Assembly (NCBI RefSeq): GCF_000264995.1 | Contig: NW_006767434.1 | Coordinates: forward strand, 356,358 to 384,831 | Reading direction: 5' to 3' | Length of the DNA stretch: 28,474 bases | Source: Punctularia strigosozonata HHB-11173 SS5 | Taxonomy: Eukaryota; Basidiomycota; Agaricomycetes; Corticiales; Punctulariaceae | Shown: piece by piece, positions 1 to 8,718 of the stretch | How the letters are laid out: every line of letters starts with the position of its first letter | Position numbering within the stretch: position 1 is the stretch's first letter | The notes under the pieces: model-generated | What the model was told of the DNA's origin: nothing | What the model saw: only the letters and a program-made list of their open reading frames with translations | Database searches by the model: none | Position numbers and translations under genes: made by a program

Positions 1-178
1 CGAACGTCGGGGCGGGATGCTGAGGGAGCGTCGGGATGCTAAAGCGAACGTCGGGCGGGATGCTAAGCGAACGTCGGGCGGGATGCTAAGCGAACGTCGG
101 GCAGGATGCTAAGCGAACGACTGGGCGGAGGCGGAGGCGGAGGCGGAGGCGGAGGCAGAGGCTAAGCGAACGACGGGC
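1..178. repeat. 23-nt tandem repeat with GGCGGA hexamer expansion
   Basis: Copies of a 23-nt unit that begins CGAACGTCGGG and ends GATGCTAAG run from the window edge to about position 118; the first two copies are imperfect. The next unit is interrupted by about five GGCGGA/GGAGGC hexamers (about 124-160), after which CTAAGCGAACGACGGG returns. The array may continue beyond the window. The open frame across it on the minus strand gives only Ser-Ala repeats and is not a gene. Confidence 0.9.
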
Positions 179-1160
179 GGGGAAGTGAGCGTCAGGGATT
201 TATTCCCACGTCTCCCATCCATATTCAACGCCATGCTAGGCGCTTCGGCAGCTATTCTCCGATTGCCCTGACTAAGGAAGCCTCGGATGCAGTACATTAG
301 CCGGCCAATAGCCGCGTCAATGTGCGATCAATGCTACCCCAATCGCCCGTCGTGCAAAAAAACGGCTAAATAGCCGTGGTATACGACAAGCCCGTCCCCG
401 GCTATTAGCCGCGACTGTTGCGCAAAACTAGATGCCACCGCTGCATGTGAATAGCTCGTGAAGGTTGGCGTACCGTGCAGCAGCGTTTCGCAAAACGTAT
501 ATATCGCCCATGATCTCGCCGGAAACGTGGTACCAGCCATGTCGGCGGGGCTGCGGAGAGTCTGCGCTTGGCAGCCGCGTTCCGCATGCTTCACTTTATA
601 GATTCTGTCGCGCTGCGTCATTAGCTCTATTCGAGGCCCTGTCCCGTCAACACGCGGCGAAGAAGCATCGGTTCTTTGCATAGACGAACACTGCTAGTAC
701 ACAGGCATATCCCAACAGGCGGAATTCCTTGACCGCTGCGCGAGAAACGCAGCTGGTACTGTATGTGTGCGCACACGAGAGCTCGGCGTACCCGTTGGGC
801 GGTGATAGCGAAGTAAGCGGCGAGGTTTCAATCGAGGTGGGAAGGACTGACACTTAAATAGTCTTATAGAAGGTCGGTGACAGAACGTCATATCGGGGCG
901 CATTGAGATGGATTTGGGCGGGTCTAAACGTATTGCCTTGGCGGCAGCTAAGCTTGGATACGTGCCGGCCGCAATGCCATCTACTGATTGTGGCGGGTGC
1001 TATGTCCATACAACGCGTTACTTCCGAGATCACCACAGTACGTGTCAAATCAATGGCGAACGGACGACAGGAAAGAAGACGCGATCAACCGCATGGACCA
1101 GTGACGAGCCCGCACGCAAGATAGATTCCTCCATAGCGTAATCAACGGGAAGACGCCCAA
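179..1160. other. Non-coding or unrecognised stretch before the tRNA
   Basis: No open frame here has the splice signals or protein character of the real genes in this window. Frames are short on both strands and overlap each other. The one visible pattern is a cluster of short AGCCG/CGGCT words at 298-413, including small palindromes of the form GGCTAxxTAGCC. Function unknown. Confidence 0.5.
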
Positions 1161-1254
1161 GCATTAATGGGGTAGTGGTAACCTGGGTCGTTGCCAGCGA
1201 ATCCGTTCGATGGACGAGTTCGACCCGCCGGGGGTTCGATTCCCCCTTAATGCA
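1161..1254 (+). tRNA. tRNA-Gly(GCC) with a 23-nt intron
   Basis: The cloverleaf folds by eye. The acceptor GCATTAA (1161-1167) pairs perfectly with TTAATGC (1247-1253), followed by discriminator A1254. The D stem is GGGT/ACCT with loop AGTGGTA. The anticodon stem GGTCG pairs perfectly with CGACC (1221-1225) only if a 23-nt intron (1197-1219) is removed after the purine 3' of the anticodon, the usual place for nuclear tRNA introns. The loop reads TTGCCA with anticodon GCC at 1193-1195. The variable loop is 4 nt. The T arm GGGGG-TTCGATT-CCCCC includes a perfect B box (GGTTCGATTCC). The mature length is 71 nt, normal for tRNA-Gly. Decayed copies of its 3' half follow downstream. Confidence 0.93.
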
Positions 1255-1550
1255 ATGACTTTTGCGGTTGACTGACGCCTCTCATTTTTCAAGTATCCCT
1301 TTCCCGTTCGATGGACGAATTCGACCCATCGGGGGTTCCCTTCCCCCTGAATGCAATAGCTTTTGCATTTCATGCTATAGTCTCAACTTTTCGATTCTTA
1401 TCCTCCTGTTCGATCGACGAATTCAACCCGCATGAGATTGGATTCCCCCGTTATGCAATAACTTTTGCATCCATGCCATGGTCTCACTTTGGATCTTGCC
1501 CTTCTCCTCTGTGGACGAGTTTGACCCGCCGGGGATTCGTGCCGCGCCCT
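1205..1550 (+). repeat. Tandem array of tRNA-Gly 3' halves plus flank
   Basis: A unit of about 101-103 bp starts in the tRNA intron (GTTCGATGGACGA) and runs through the anticodon 3' stem, T arm, acceptor end, T-stretch and about 40-50 bp of downstream flank. Copies start at 1205 (inside the intact tRNA), 1306, 1408 and about 1509. The second copy has T arm GGGGG-TTCCCTT-CCCCC and end TGAATGCA. The third keeps ATTCCCCCGTTATGCA. The fourth keeps only GTGGACGAGTTTGACCCGCCGGGG and then diverges. None has the 5' half (A box, D arm, anticodon), so they cannot be functional tRNAs. Confidence 0.88.
1260..1263 (+). terminator. RNA polymerase III T-stretch terminator
   Basis: Four T residues lie six bases after the end of the tRNA-Gly gene, as expected for Pol III termination. 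The same ACTTTTGC or GCTTTTGC context is kept in the next two decayed tandem copies. Confidence 0.65.
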
Positions 1551-1757
1551 GTTCTGTGCTGCATCTGGACCACCGGGGTTCGCTGTCGAACATTCTCCCT
1601 GGGGCAAGTACAAACATCGCGCGTTAGATCCAGCAGTTCATCTGCCCTGCTTATATTTAACGATCATATATTCTTCGTCTTCCGGCATACAACATCGCGG
1701 CCGCCATCGTGTCGTAAAATACTCCCTTTGTTCGTCACTTCGCCTGCGGACACGAGA

Positions 1758-4674
1758 TCAAGGAAGGAGCAAGAAAAGGGCGAGGAGGCGTTCGAAGTTA
1801 GGTGTGCCGACACCTGAACAGACACGCGATGAGAACGAGACAAAGTCGGCGGGAGAGACTCGACTCACCTGTGACAGGATCCCATCCGGTCGTTCTGGTA
1901 GAGCAAGGACAGGGTCAATCACGAGCTGACGTTTACTGTTGATTATGCTGCGCAACGACTTACGACTCGAAGCCCGGTGTACCTGTTAAAATGTAAACTC
2001 TGGGTTTCACTCTTCAGAAGTTGGCACTCACCACAACCCTGGTTGCCTCCCGTGGTGATGTCATTGAAAGCAATCTTGAAGGCATCAGTATAGATCTGGA
2101 AAAGTGGGCTCTATGAGATTCAACAAAGATCCGGGGGATAGCTACGCACAGCTGGGTTGATGAAGCCTGCGGGCAATCCGTTATTACTGAGCCGGTCGTA
2201 AGAATATCGATTCCTTGCTCACCGACAGGTCCTTTGCCGATCGCGAGGCGAGCGTCGTTGATGAGCGTGATGAGGGACCCTACGACAGGACTCGAACTAA
2301 GACGATAAGGCGACACATCACAATCGGCTCCCGAAGACACGTTGCGAAGACGCTCACGCGGATGTGCCGAAGACGAGCTCAAACTCGCCATCGATGCCTG
2401 GTGCAAAGAGCGAGTGTTAATGTCACATCCATACTCAGGCGTCGATGTCATGAGTACCGATTACGTAGTTGGCGCTGTAACGAAGGATGCGTTAGATCGA
2501 GAGTGTGCATTGGCAACATTGTAATGCTCACCCGTTGGCGCTGAGGTCCGGGAAGGCCCTGACAACCCCCGAGTTGTTGAATTGGGCAGCCGTGTACGGC
2601 GGCGGGTGGTTCTTCAAGAAGCTCTTGACGGCCGTTTCTTGATACTGCGGAGGAACACAGATTCCCGTCAGAGGCTTGCACCTCCCCGAAAGCGCGAAAA
2701 AAAAACAGACATACTTTGGGCATGGCGAAGATGTTGGAGAATCCACCTACGCGACAGCGGATCAGTCACATCCTGAATCGACGCTAGAGCAAAAACGTTG
2801 CGGCAACGTACCTCCACTGAAGATCACCTGCTCGCATGCGCTCTCTGGGTCGTTCACGGTCGCATTCGGGTTCACCTGAGTCGCGCCGACCGCCGTCACG
2901 AACGGGCACGTCACCGGGAACCCTGGGTTGAACCGCGTTCCGTTCGGGTCCTCCTGGTCCGTCGCGTTGATGCACGTGTTCCCAAAGCTCGCGACGCCGT
3001 TGTCGCCGGAGGAGTAGAGTACGCTAGTCCCGAGCATCCCGAGCTTGCCGTACTCGGCGCATTGGCGTTGCGCGTAGGCGGACGTGACGGAGTGCTCGGA
3101 CTGGCCGTAGGAGACGGAGACTACAAACGGAGGCTTGATGATTCCGCACGACTCGGGTCCTGTGAGGCGGCGTTAATAGGTGACGGGATTTCGAGCGAGG
3201 GTGAAGGCAGTCGAACGGAGCGAACCTTCGAATGCGCCTGCGCCACCGATAGGGTCTGGATAGATCCCGTCCTGCGTCGGGTCGTCGCCGCCCTCGAAGG
3301 TGCAGAAAGATGCGTCGACAGCGTCGAGCCAGTTGTTGAAGGATGCGCCTGAAGGTTTGCCGTCAACTATAATGCCATGCCGGTTCTGACCGATATATGC
3401 ATGCCTTCAACAAGGTCACCGGCTTGCAGAAGAGTTATGGGTTGCGCTGCACTCCAACATGAGACGTGAACCACTGCCGAGACACATAGGAATGATGCAT
3501 ACGGTTTGTGAGTGCCATGGCGTATTCGAGGTCGAGATCGCTCTCGCCATTGAAGTTGAAGCTTTGGTCTTGAGTCTGCGCGACACCTCCATCGATCGAA
3601 ATGAGGTTCGGCCTCTTCCCCAGAGCGTTGGGGGAGAAATTCCTGAACCCCGGGTCAATGAGTGGATCAGATGAAGGTGACCGCTACGCACGTGAAGAAG
3701 AGGTCCAAATCATCGGCAAGGAATGCTTGCGGCGTAAACTCCACTAAGATAGGTCGTTCACACAGCGTCGCACCACGTACATACGAAGAGACGCACCAAT
3801 TCCATACGAGTTTTTCTTGGTCGCGATCGGCGTATAGTGCACGTTATACAACGCCCTCAAGCAATCTGGCGTGATGAACCTGGCGAATCGATGATCGTTG
3901 AGGACAATCTAGAGCGCACAAGATGCGCAGGTCACGTACTGGTCGCACGTCGCCAGGTTCGGCGTGATCTTGACTTTCTGACCGTTCGTCTTCGGGCCCG
4001 TGTGCGCTGACGGCTGGCCCATGCGCGAGCCATCTCCAGAGCGCTTGTGCAGGGGCTCGGAACGCATGACATGGTTGAAGTGGACGGTGGGCGTGATCAA
4101 ATCAACGTGTTCCCGGATCTGCTCTGGGACGGAGTAGGAGGGGCAGCTGATCTGTTCGAGGCCGGAAGAGTGGGTATAGACGTGGTACTCCGTCTGAAGG
4201 AGATCTTCCGCCTGGTGGATGAAGCGTAAGGGTTCCTCACCAACTAGCGCGTATTCGAATACTTACCTCTGCGACGGTGACGTTGAACTCCAACCATCCC
4301 TTACTCGGGCTCATCTTCATCCTGCCTGGTGCGATGCCAAACTCCGTCAACCAAGTTTTGACCGCTTCAACGGTGTCCTCTGCCGGTTTGAAGAAGTCAA
4401 CGACCTCAGCCGGAGTCCAATGCATGCCGTAGTTGTCGCTCTCCGGATGCGCGACCTCCATCAACATGTCCTCGAGTAGGTGAAGATTGCGCTGCGCGAG
4501 GCCGACGCGCATAGGTAGCACCGCGGCCGGATCTGCGCGGCGCGCGCTGAGCCAGTGTTCAGGCGATGGCTCCGCTGCGCGTTTCTCGTGCACGACATGA
4601 CGCCGGTGGACGGACGGGATAGCGAGAGCGGCACCGAACGTGGCTAGCGTCGCGAGGGCACGGAAGAGGCGCAT
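1758..4674 (-). CDS. Secreted sedolisin (S53) peptidase, tripeptidyl-peptidase type, 18 exons
   Basis: A secreted serine-carboxyl peptidase. Exons, high to low: 4674-4267, 4211-3940, 3879-3797, 3743-3692, 3642-3503, 3446-3405, 3348-3226, 3159-2812, 2746-2715, 2644-2532, 2474-2458, 2397-2358, 2296-2223, 2166-2150, 2095-2032, 1982-1964, 1894-1869, 1813-1758. They sum to 1926 nt, in frame, 641 aa. Residues 1-18 (MRLFRALATLATFGAALA) form a signal peptide; about 35-190 is the pro-kumamolisin activation domain; the rest is the S53 domain. All catalytic positions are visible: Glu305 and Asp309 in GESDLDLEYAM, Asp426 in LYSSGDNGV, and Ser556 in GTSASSP, split by an intron. The C-terminal WDPVTGVGTPNF motif is present. 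The second ATG of the frame is chosen because it gives the signal peptide and lies about 60 bp after a TATA-like box. Intron 6 (3404-3349) is GC-AG; two exons are only 17 nt. Likely role: extracellular protein breakdown. Confidence 0.93.
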
Positions 4675-4730
4675 CGTTCCTATTCGAGCACGAGGGGCTC
4701 GACACACCCCTCATCGCTCGAGATACGGCG

Positions 4731-4738
4731 CATATAAG
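4731..4738 (-). promoter_or_regulatory. TATA-like box of the sedolisin gene
   Basis: CTTATATG reads on the minus strand 57-64 bp before the chosen ATG at 4674. It would place the transcription start near 4705, so the upstream in-frame ATG at 4707 would probably not be in the mRNA. Confidence 0.45.
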
Positions 4739-5579
4739 CGACGAAATTCGGTTCGTCGGGTGCGGTCCTGAGTGGCGTGCGCCATGCGGGAGGTCGGAGC
4801 GTTCACGGCTCTGCGCGTGGTCGCGCTCGCCATCGCGGGCGTGCTCCTTGGGGATTGGTATAGCGAGTGCACGGTGTGGGCTCGCGATCGGACGGGTCGG
4901 TCAGGAGCCTGCCCCGTATATGTGAGATGTTCCCTACGGGTGTGCTTCGCGCGGGATTCTCGTGAGGTACCGGGGCGAGATGCTGCGGAAGGATGAGAAC
5001 GCGAGAAGAGAGAAGCGTAGACGGGGACCGACAGATATCGAAGACGCGCTGTGAGGCCGGTTATAGAGAGGGGCAAGTCCGTATTCTTGGTCACGGTGGT
5101 GGGTGTCTCTGTGAAAAGCTGGGAGTTGATAACGAGCCGGGACTTACATGCTTCGACCTGTCGCAAGCGTCTCAAGGGTAGCAAGATATAGTTCCGCGGC
5201 GTCGCCCGGGTCGTTGTGCCACAGTTTGATACATACCAAAATCATATCCGTGTTTGCTCCGTTAATCTACTGTATTGGTGCACGACGACAGGGCTGCTTG
5301 TTCGTGACCGTGACCTGCCCCGCTGTTCGTTACTTACATGGCACGTCACGTCACTTATCCCGTTGAGCTTTTCCCTGATCAGCGCTCAGCAGCCAGCTGT
5401 ACTCTGTTTTCTCTGTTTGACTAACGCATATGCACGATATAATCACCGCTTCAGTTTTTGAATCGGCTTAATCCCGTAGCCCATCTCCTATCCGCAGGGT
5501 ACCCGAGCGAACAATATTCTCGAAGGTCCGAAGCAGCGTCGATGGGTGTCGGCAACGGCCAGATTGACCAACGCGATGC
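4739..5579. other. Upstream region of the sedolisin gene, no gene seen
   Basis: About 840 bp between the peptidase promoter and the first inverted-repeat arm. Open frames on both strands are short, rich in Arg, Ser and Thr, and lack splice or domain support. It probably holds upstream control sequence for the peptidase. Nothing else is recognised. Confidence 0.45.
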
Positions 5580-6310
5580 AAATACCGCGCCGGCGGAACG
5601 CCAGAGCACCTCGCCGCGGCTCTGGAGAAGGATGATATCCTGCGGGAACGAAGGGAGTGCGCGACGACTCTCGTTCGCCCGATATCGAACGGCGTACCGA
5701 TGAGGAGCCTGCAGATATCACAAGGATGATTGCGTTGGCGCGCGGAGGATCGTTGCTTCACAATTACGGCGCGTTGCATATCTCAGTCGTACCCCGCAAT
5801 CCTACATGAGACCGGCGCCATATCTGCAAGCACACGAACTCTCGCCATAGGCGTCGGCAAGCGCTCTATCAGACAGGCAGCCGTGCACGCCGCTCCGGTA
5901 CGTACCTGCTCCTCTCGTTCATATTATCGTCTGCTCACCGGAGGATCGTTTTCACGTAGGCGATCATCTCATCTCACCATCGCCTCCGCCCCCATCCAAA
6001 ACGAAGTAATCAAAGCAGTCTGAGCTAGTAAAGCACGCCGTGTACGGTTCCGCACTGGCTAGGCCTTCATCAACGGCGATACCCCAACTTTTCCAGACGC
6101 AACTACCCGTCTACGAAAGCAACATTCAAGGCGAAGGCGGCCTCTCGGAGCGAGCTCGCGATGGGATGGGTCGACGCGAGTCGTACGCATATATGCGAGT
6201 GATAGCGGGTGGGTAAGGCAGATAAGATGAGAGTGCATGATCGTCGTTAGGCCCGAGGACCACGTAAGCAGACACATTGTGCGTCAAGTATTCACTGTCC
6301 AATCTCATTG
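5580..6310 (+). repeat. Inverted repeat arm 1 (diverged)
   Basis: The reverse complement of this stretch aligns collinearly with 23365-24110, by eye at roughly 75-80% identity with small indels. Anchors include AACGACGATC, CCTTACCCACCCG, ACTCGCGTCGACCC, CCGAGAGG, CTCCGGTGAGCAGA, GAGAGGAGCAGGT and TACGCCGTTCGAT on the aligned strand. Frames on the plus strand are partly shared with arm 2 (for example VVRPEDHVS here against VVPEDYIS there), and a possible intron (GTACGTACC to ACGTAG, about 5900-5960) is shared. The arms may therefore be decayed copies of an old gene or mobile element. I do not recognise a family, and stops break any long frame. Confidence 0.75.
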
Positions 6311-6365
6311 TTCAGGATCTTCATCCGTGTAGAATACAGGGGGTTATGCTAGACTACACTTTTGG

Positions 6366-7878
6366 TCACTTCTCCTTCTTCGTCAGCGCGGTAGCTGCAG
6401 CATCCTTTTCGCGCTCCTTCTCGGCCTTCTCAACCACAGTAGCCACGTCCCAATCATCCTTGAAGTACTTGTTCACCGTCGAGTTATCTGCGTCGCGAAG
6501 ATCGGCCTCGAGCTTGTTGAGGTTAATCTTAGAGTCTTCCTCCTTTATCGTGTCGATCATATCTTCAGCAATCTGTGTATCGCAAACAAAGTCAATGCAT
6601 CATTAACGAGGTGCGGGTGTGGGTGCTTACGGCGGAGGCGGCGCCGGTCTGGCCCTTGTTGAGGAGGTTGAGATACGTCGTGCTCGTGCTCATCTGCTCG
6701 GTGACGTGTCGCGCCTGCTGCTTGATCGCGTCGATGACCAGGCGGACAACCTGAGTCTCGTGGATGCCTTCAATAAGCTTGTCCTTCCTGAACGGAACGT
6801 GAAGTTGATGGTGACAATGTCATGCATGGTAGAAAAGCTTACTGTTGTCCACCGACGATGACCTCGATCAGCGGCGCGACGCCCACGAGTACGACGCCAA
6901 ACCACGAAAGCCATTTTCCGATCTTGCCCAGGAACTTGAACAAGCGCGCAACTTTGCTTTCCTCTGATCGAGTGTAAGCGTTTCCTGGTAGGTGTCAAGT
7001 CAAATGCTACGTACGACCTACGAGGCCAGCCGCTTCTTTCCCGGCTGCATGAACCAAACCAAGTATCAATAAAATGCGGAGCAGATAGAAAAACAAGCGC
7101 GACTTACTCTGCGCGATGGCTCGAGCCCGAGCGGCGGCGTTTGCGACGGCTGATTGAGAGCGATATTCCGTCAGTCGATGTGGAAGAAATGAAGGCGGTT
7201 GGATCATGCGTACCTTCTCCAACGGCAGCTGCGCCACGCGCCAGACCGGGAATCGCCTCGACGAACGCGGTGACGATGGCGCGAACGGCTTGTATGGCGG
7301 CGATGCCGCGCACGAGCGCCATAATCGCCTTGCCTGCAAGTACGGTCAGCTGGACTCGCGACTTTGCAAGATGAAGTTCGTACTTCCGAGGGATACGAGC
7401 TTGCCACCTCCGAGGAGGAGACCGATCCAGAGCATCGTCTCCGTGATCTGCAGAGACGTCAACAAGGAGTTCAAACAGCACAAATAGTGGTTCTTACTTT
7501 AGCCACTTCTTTCGTAGACGAAATCAACTAAGGAGATCGTCAACATAAAGACTCCTCCGAGGTCAGATCCAAACGACCTACAGCCTCAAACTCGTGCTTC
7601 TGCTCATCAGTCAGCTTGCTCATCGCCTCGTTCTTGAGCGCGGCGAGGGTCTTGATCTTGCCCTCCTTGAGCAGCGCGTTGAGGATCGTCTGCGACTTCT
7701 CGTCGAGCTCGTCCATGCGCGCCTTCTCCTGAGAGATGTCGGTCTGCAGCACGCCGATGTTGTTGATCAGCTGCTGGAGGCGGTCCGCGCGGGGGACGTT
7801 GTCTGCGGAGGCATGGTGGTTAGATGAGCGAGGACGGGAGAGATTGAGCGGCGGCTTACCGGGGTAGAAGACGGTCAT
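6366..7878 (-). CDS. Paralog A: helical protein with hydrophobic middle (336 aa), unknown family
   Basis: Function not recognised. Exons, high to low: 7878-7860, 7802-7582, 7527-7498, 7447-7384, 7333-7214, 7149-7108, 7044-7015, 6963-6843, 6787-6631, 6572-6366; total 1011 nt in frame. The N-terminus carries FYPDNVPRADRLQQL, then a charged, heptad-like helical stretch to about residue 90 rich in Glu and Lys. A hydrophobic segment (TMLWIGLLLGG) follows near 93-105, then an Ala-rich stretch. A clear membrane-type segment (FGVVLVGVAPLIEVIVGG) lies near 197-214, then further charged helices and a Lys/Glu-rich tail. There is no signal peptide. Exons 2, 3, 4 and 6-9 have exactly the lengths of those in paralog C (11211-12694). 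For exon 7 the GTACGT donor at 7014 was preferred over a nearby GTCGTA because it is stronger and gives the same 30-nt exon as C. Divergent from paralog B. Confidence 0.85.
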
Positions 7879-7949
7879 GTCGATTCGATTTGAAGGTGTG
7901 GCGACGAGGGAAGGTTGGTGGTTGGAGTCGTATGGCTTTGTGTAGAGTA

Positions 7950-7956
7950 TTTTATA
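7950..7956 (-). promoter_or_regulatory. TATA box of paralog A
   Basis: TATAAAA on the minus strand, 72-78 bp before the ATG at 7878, directly preceded by GCCGCG. Paralogs B and C have TATA-like boxes at nearly the same distance, also preceded by a CGCG or GCGC word. Confidence 0.7.
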
Positions 7957-8639
7957 CGCGGCAGCTCGGACTATCGTCTCCTCATCTCCTCGGAAACTGG
8001 GTTCTGCCACATACGCATCCGGTGTCAATCACAACCGGGATGTTATGTCGCCATAGCGGTAGCACAAAGCCTGGCAGACGAAGAAGCAGGGTGCAATGGA
8101 GACTTGACGTCCGGCCTTGACGAGTGTCCGCGATCGGTGCGGGCCCGCGACCGAGGGTACTGATTGCATTCGGTGCTTCATGTATGACATTGATAGGACA
8201 CGTAATTACGAAGGATGCGAGGCGACAATGAGATCGGGACTAGAAACCTGTGTGGATGGCAGGGAGGTAGAGCAGAAGACTCGTAAGTCTGTAGCCGTTC
8301 TATTAGCAGACATCCTTGAACGTTACGCCGAGTGTCTTGCAGTCAATTATGTTGCTGTTCATGACAGTTGAGTTGAAGTCAGGAGCTTTTTTGACCAGGA
8401 GCAAACGCGTAAGAATGCATGAACTCGCGTGCTCGTGGACTTCGGCAACTTCGAGTACACGCTGTCAGTTCAATGCACCACGTGCATTACCGCGGTCACG
8501 GAGCTAAAATGAAACGCCGTTACTTCACATGTTCGAATTACTAGTCCTTCGTGTCCGACTTGGAACTACGGAGACGCTCTTTCGCCGACGCCCATCATAG
8601 CATGCGCGTCATGGGGTACTGTACTATTTGGCTACGCGC
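7957..8639. other. Divergent intergenic region between paralogs A and B
   Basis: About 680 bp between the two TATA boxes of genes transcribed away from each other, so it probably carries upstream elements for both. Open frames here lack domain or splice support. No specific factor site can be named from sequence alone. Confidence 0.5.
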
Positions 8640-8646
8640 TATTTAG
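8640..8646 (+). promoter_or_regulatory. TATA-like box of paralog B
   Basis: TATTTAG 73-79 bp before the ATG at 8719, directly preceded by ACGCGC. The position and context match the boxes of paralogs A and C. Confidence 0.5.
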
Positions 8647-8718
8647 CACATCGACGCGGTCCTGGCTAAATCAGACAATACTCTGAGATCTCGAAACGCA
8701 CTACTATACCTCGCAATC

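Noticed and set aside
109-297. Minus-strand frame ending in Ser-Ala repeats
   Set aside because: It is produced by the GGCGGA hexamer expansion and has no start context, splice or domain support.
1205-1550. CRISPR-like array
   Set aside because: The repeats are about 101-103 bp, contiguous, without unique spacers, and derive from a tRNA in a eukaryotic genome.
1311-1817. Plus-strand open frame of 168 codons over the tRNA-derived repeats
   Set aside because: The frame runs through the tandem tRNA 3' halves; its protein repeats (DEF-P) come from the repeat unit, not from a gene.
2798-3352. Long plus-strand open frame (184 codons) opposite the sedolisin gene
   Set aside because: It is the shadow of the GC-rich minus-strand exons, rich in Arg, Val and Glu, with no motif.
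3901-3940. Stop codon in the sedolisin frame suggesting a pseudogene
   Set aside because: The stop lies in an intron (3939-3880, GTACGT to CGCCAG). Removing it restores the family sequence exactly in frame.
4711-5184. Minus-strand frame of 157 codons upstream of the sedolisin gene
   Set aside because: Composition is Arg/Ser/Thr-rich, it crosses the likely promoter, and it lacks any splice or domain support.
5580-6310. A functional aromatic-hydroxylase-like gene in the inverted repeat arms, suggested by the short VVRPEDHVS frame
   Set aside because: Only one short piece resembles such enzymes, stops break the rest, and the likeness is too weak to name a family.
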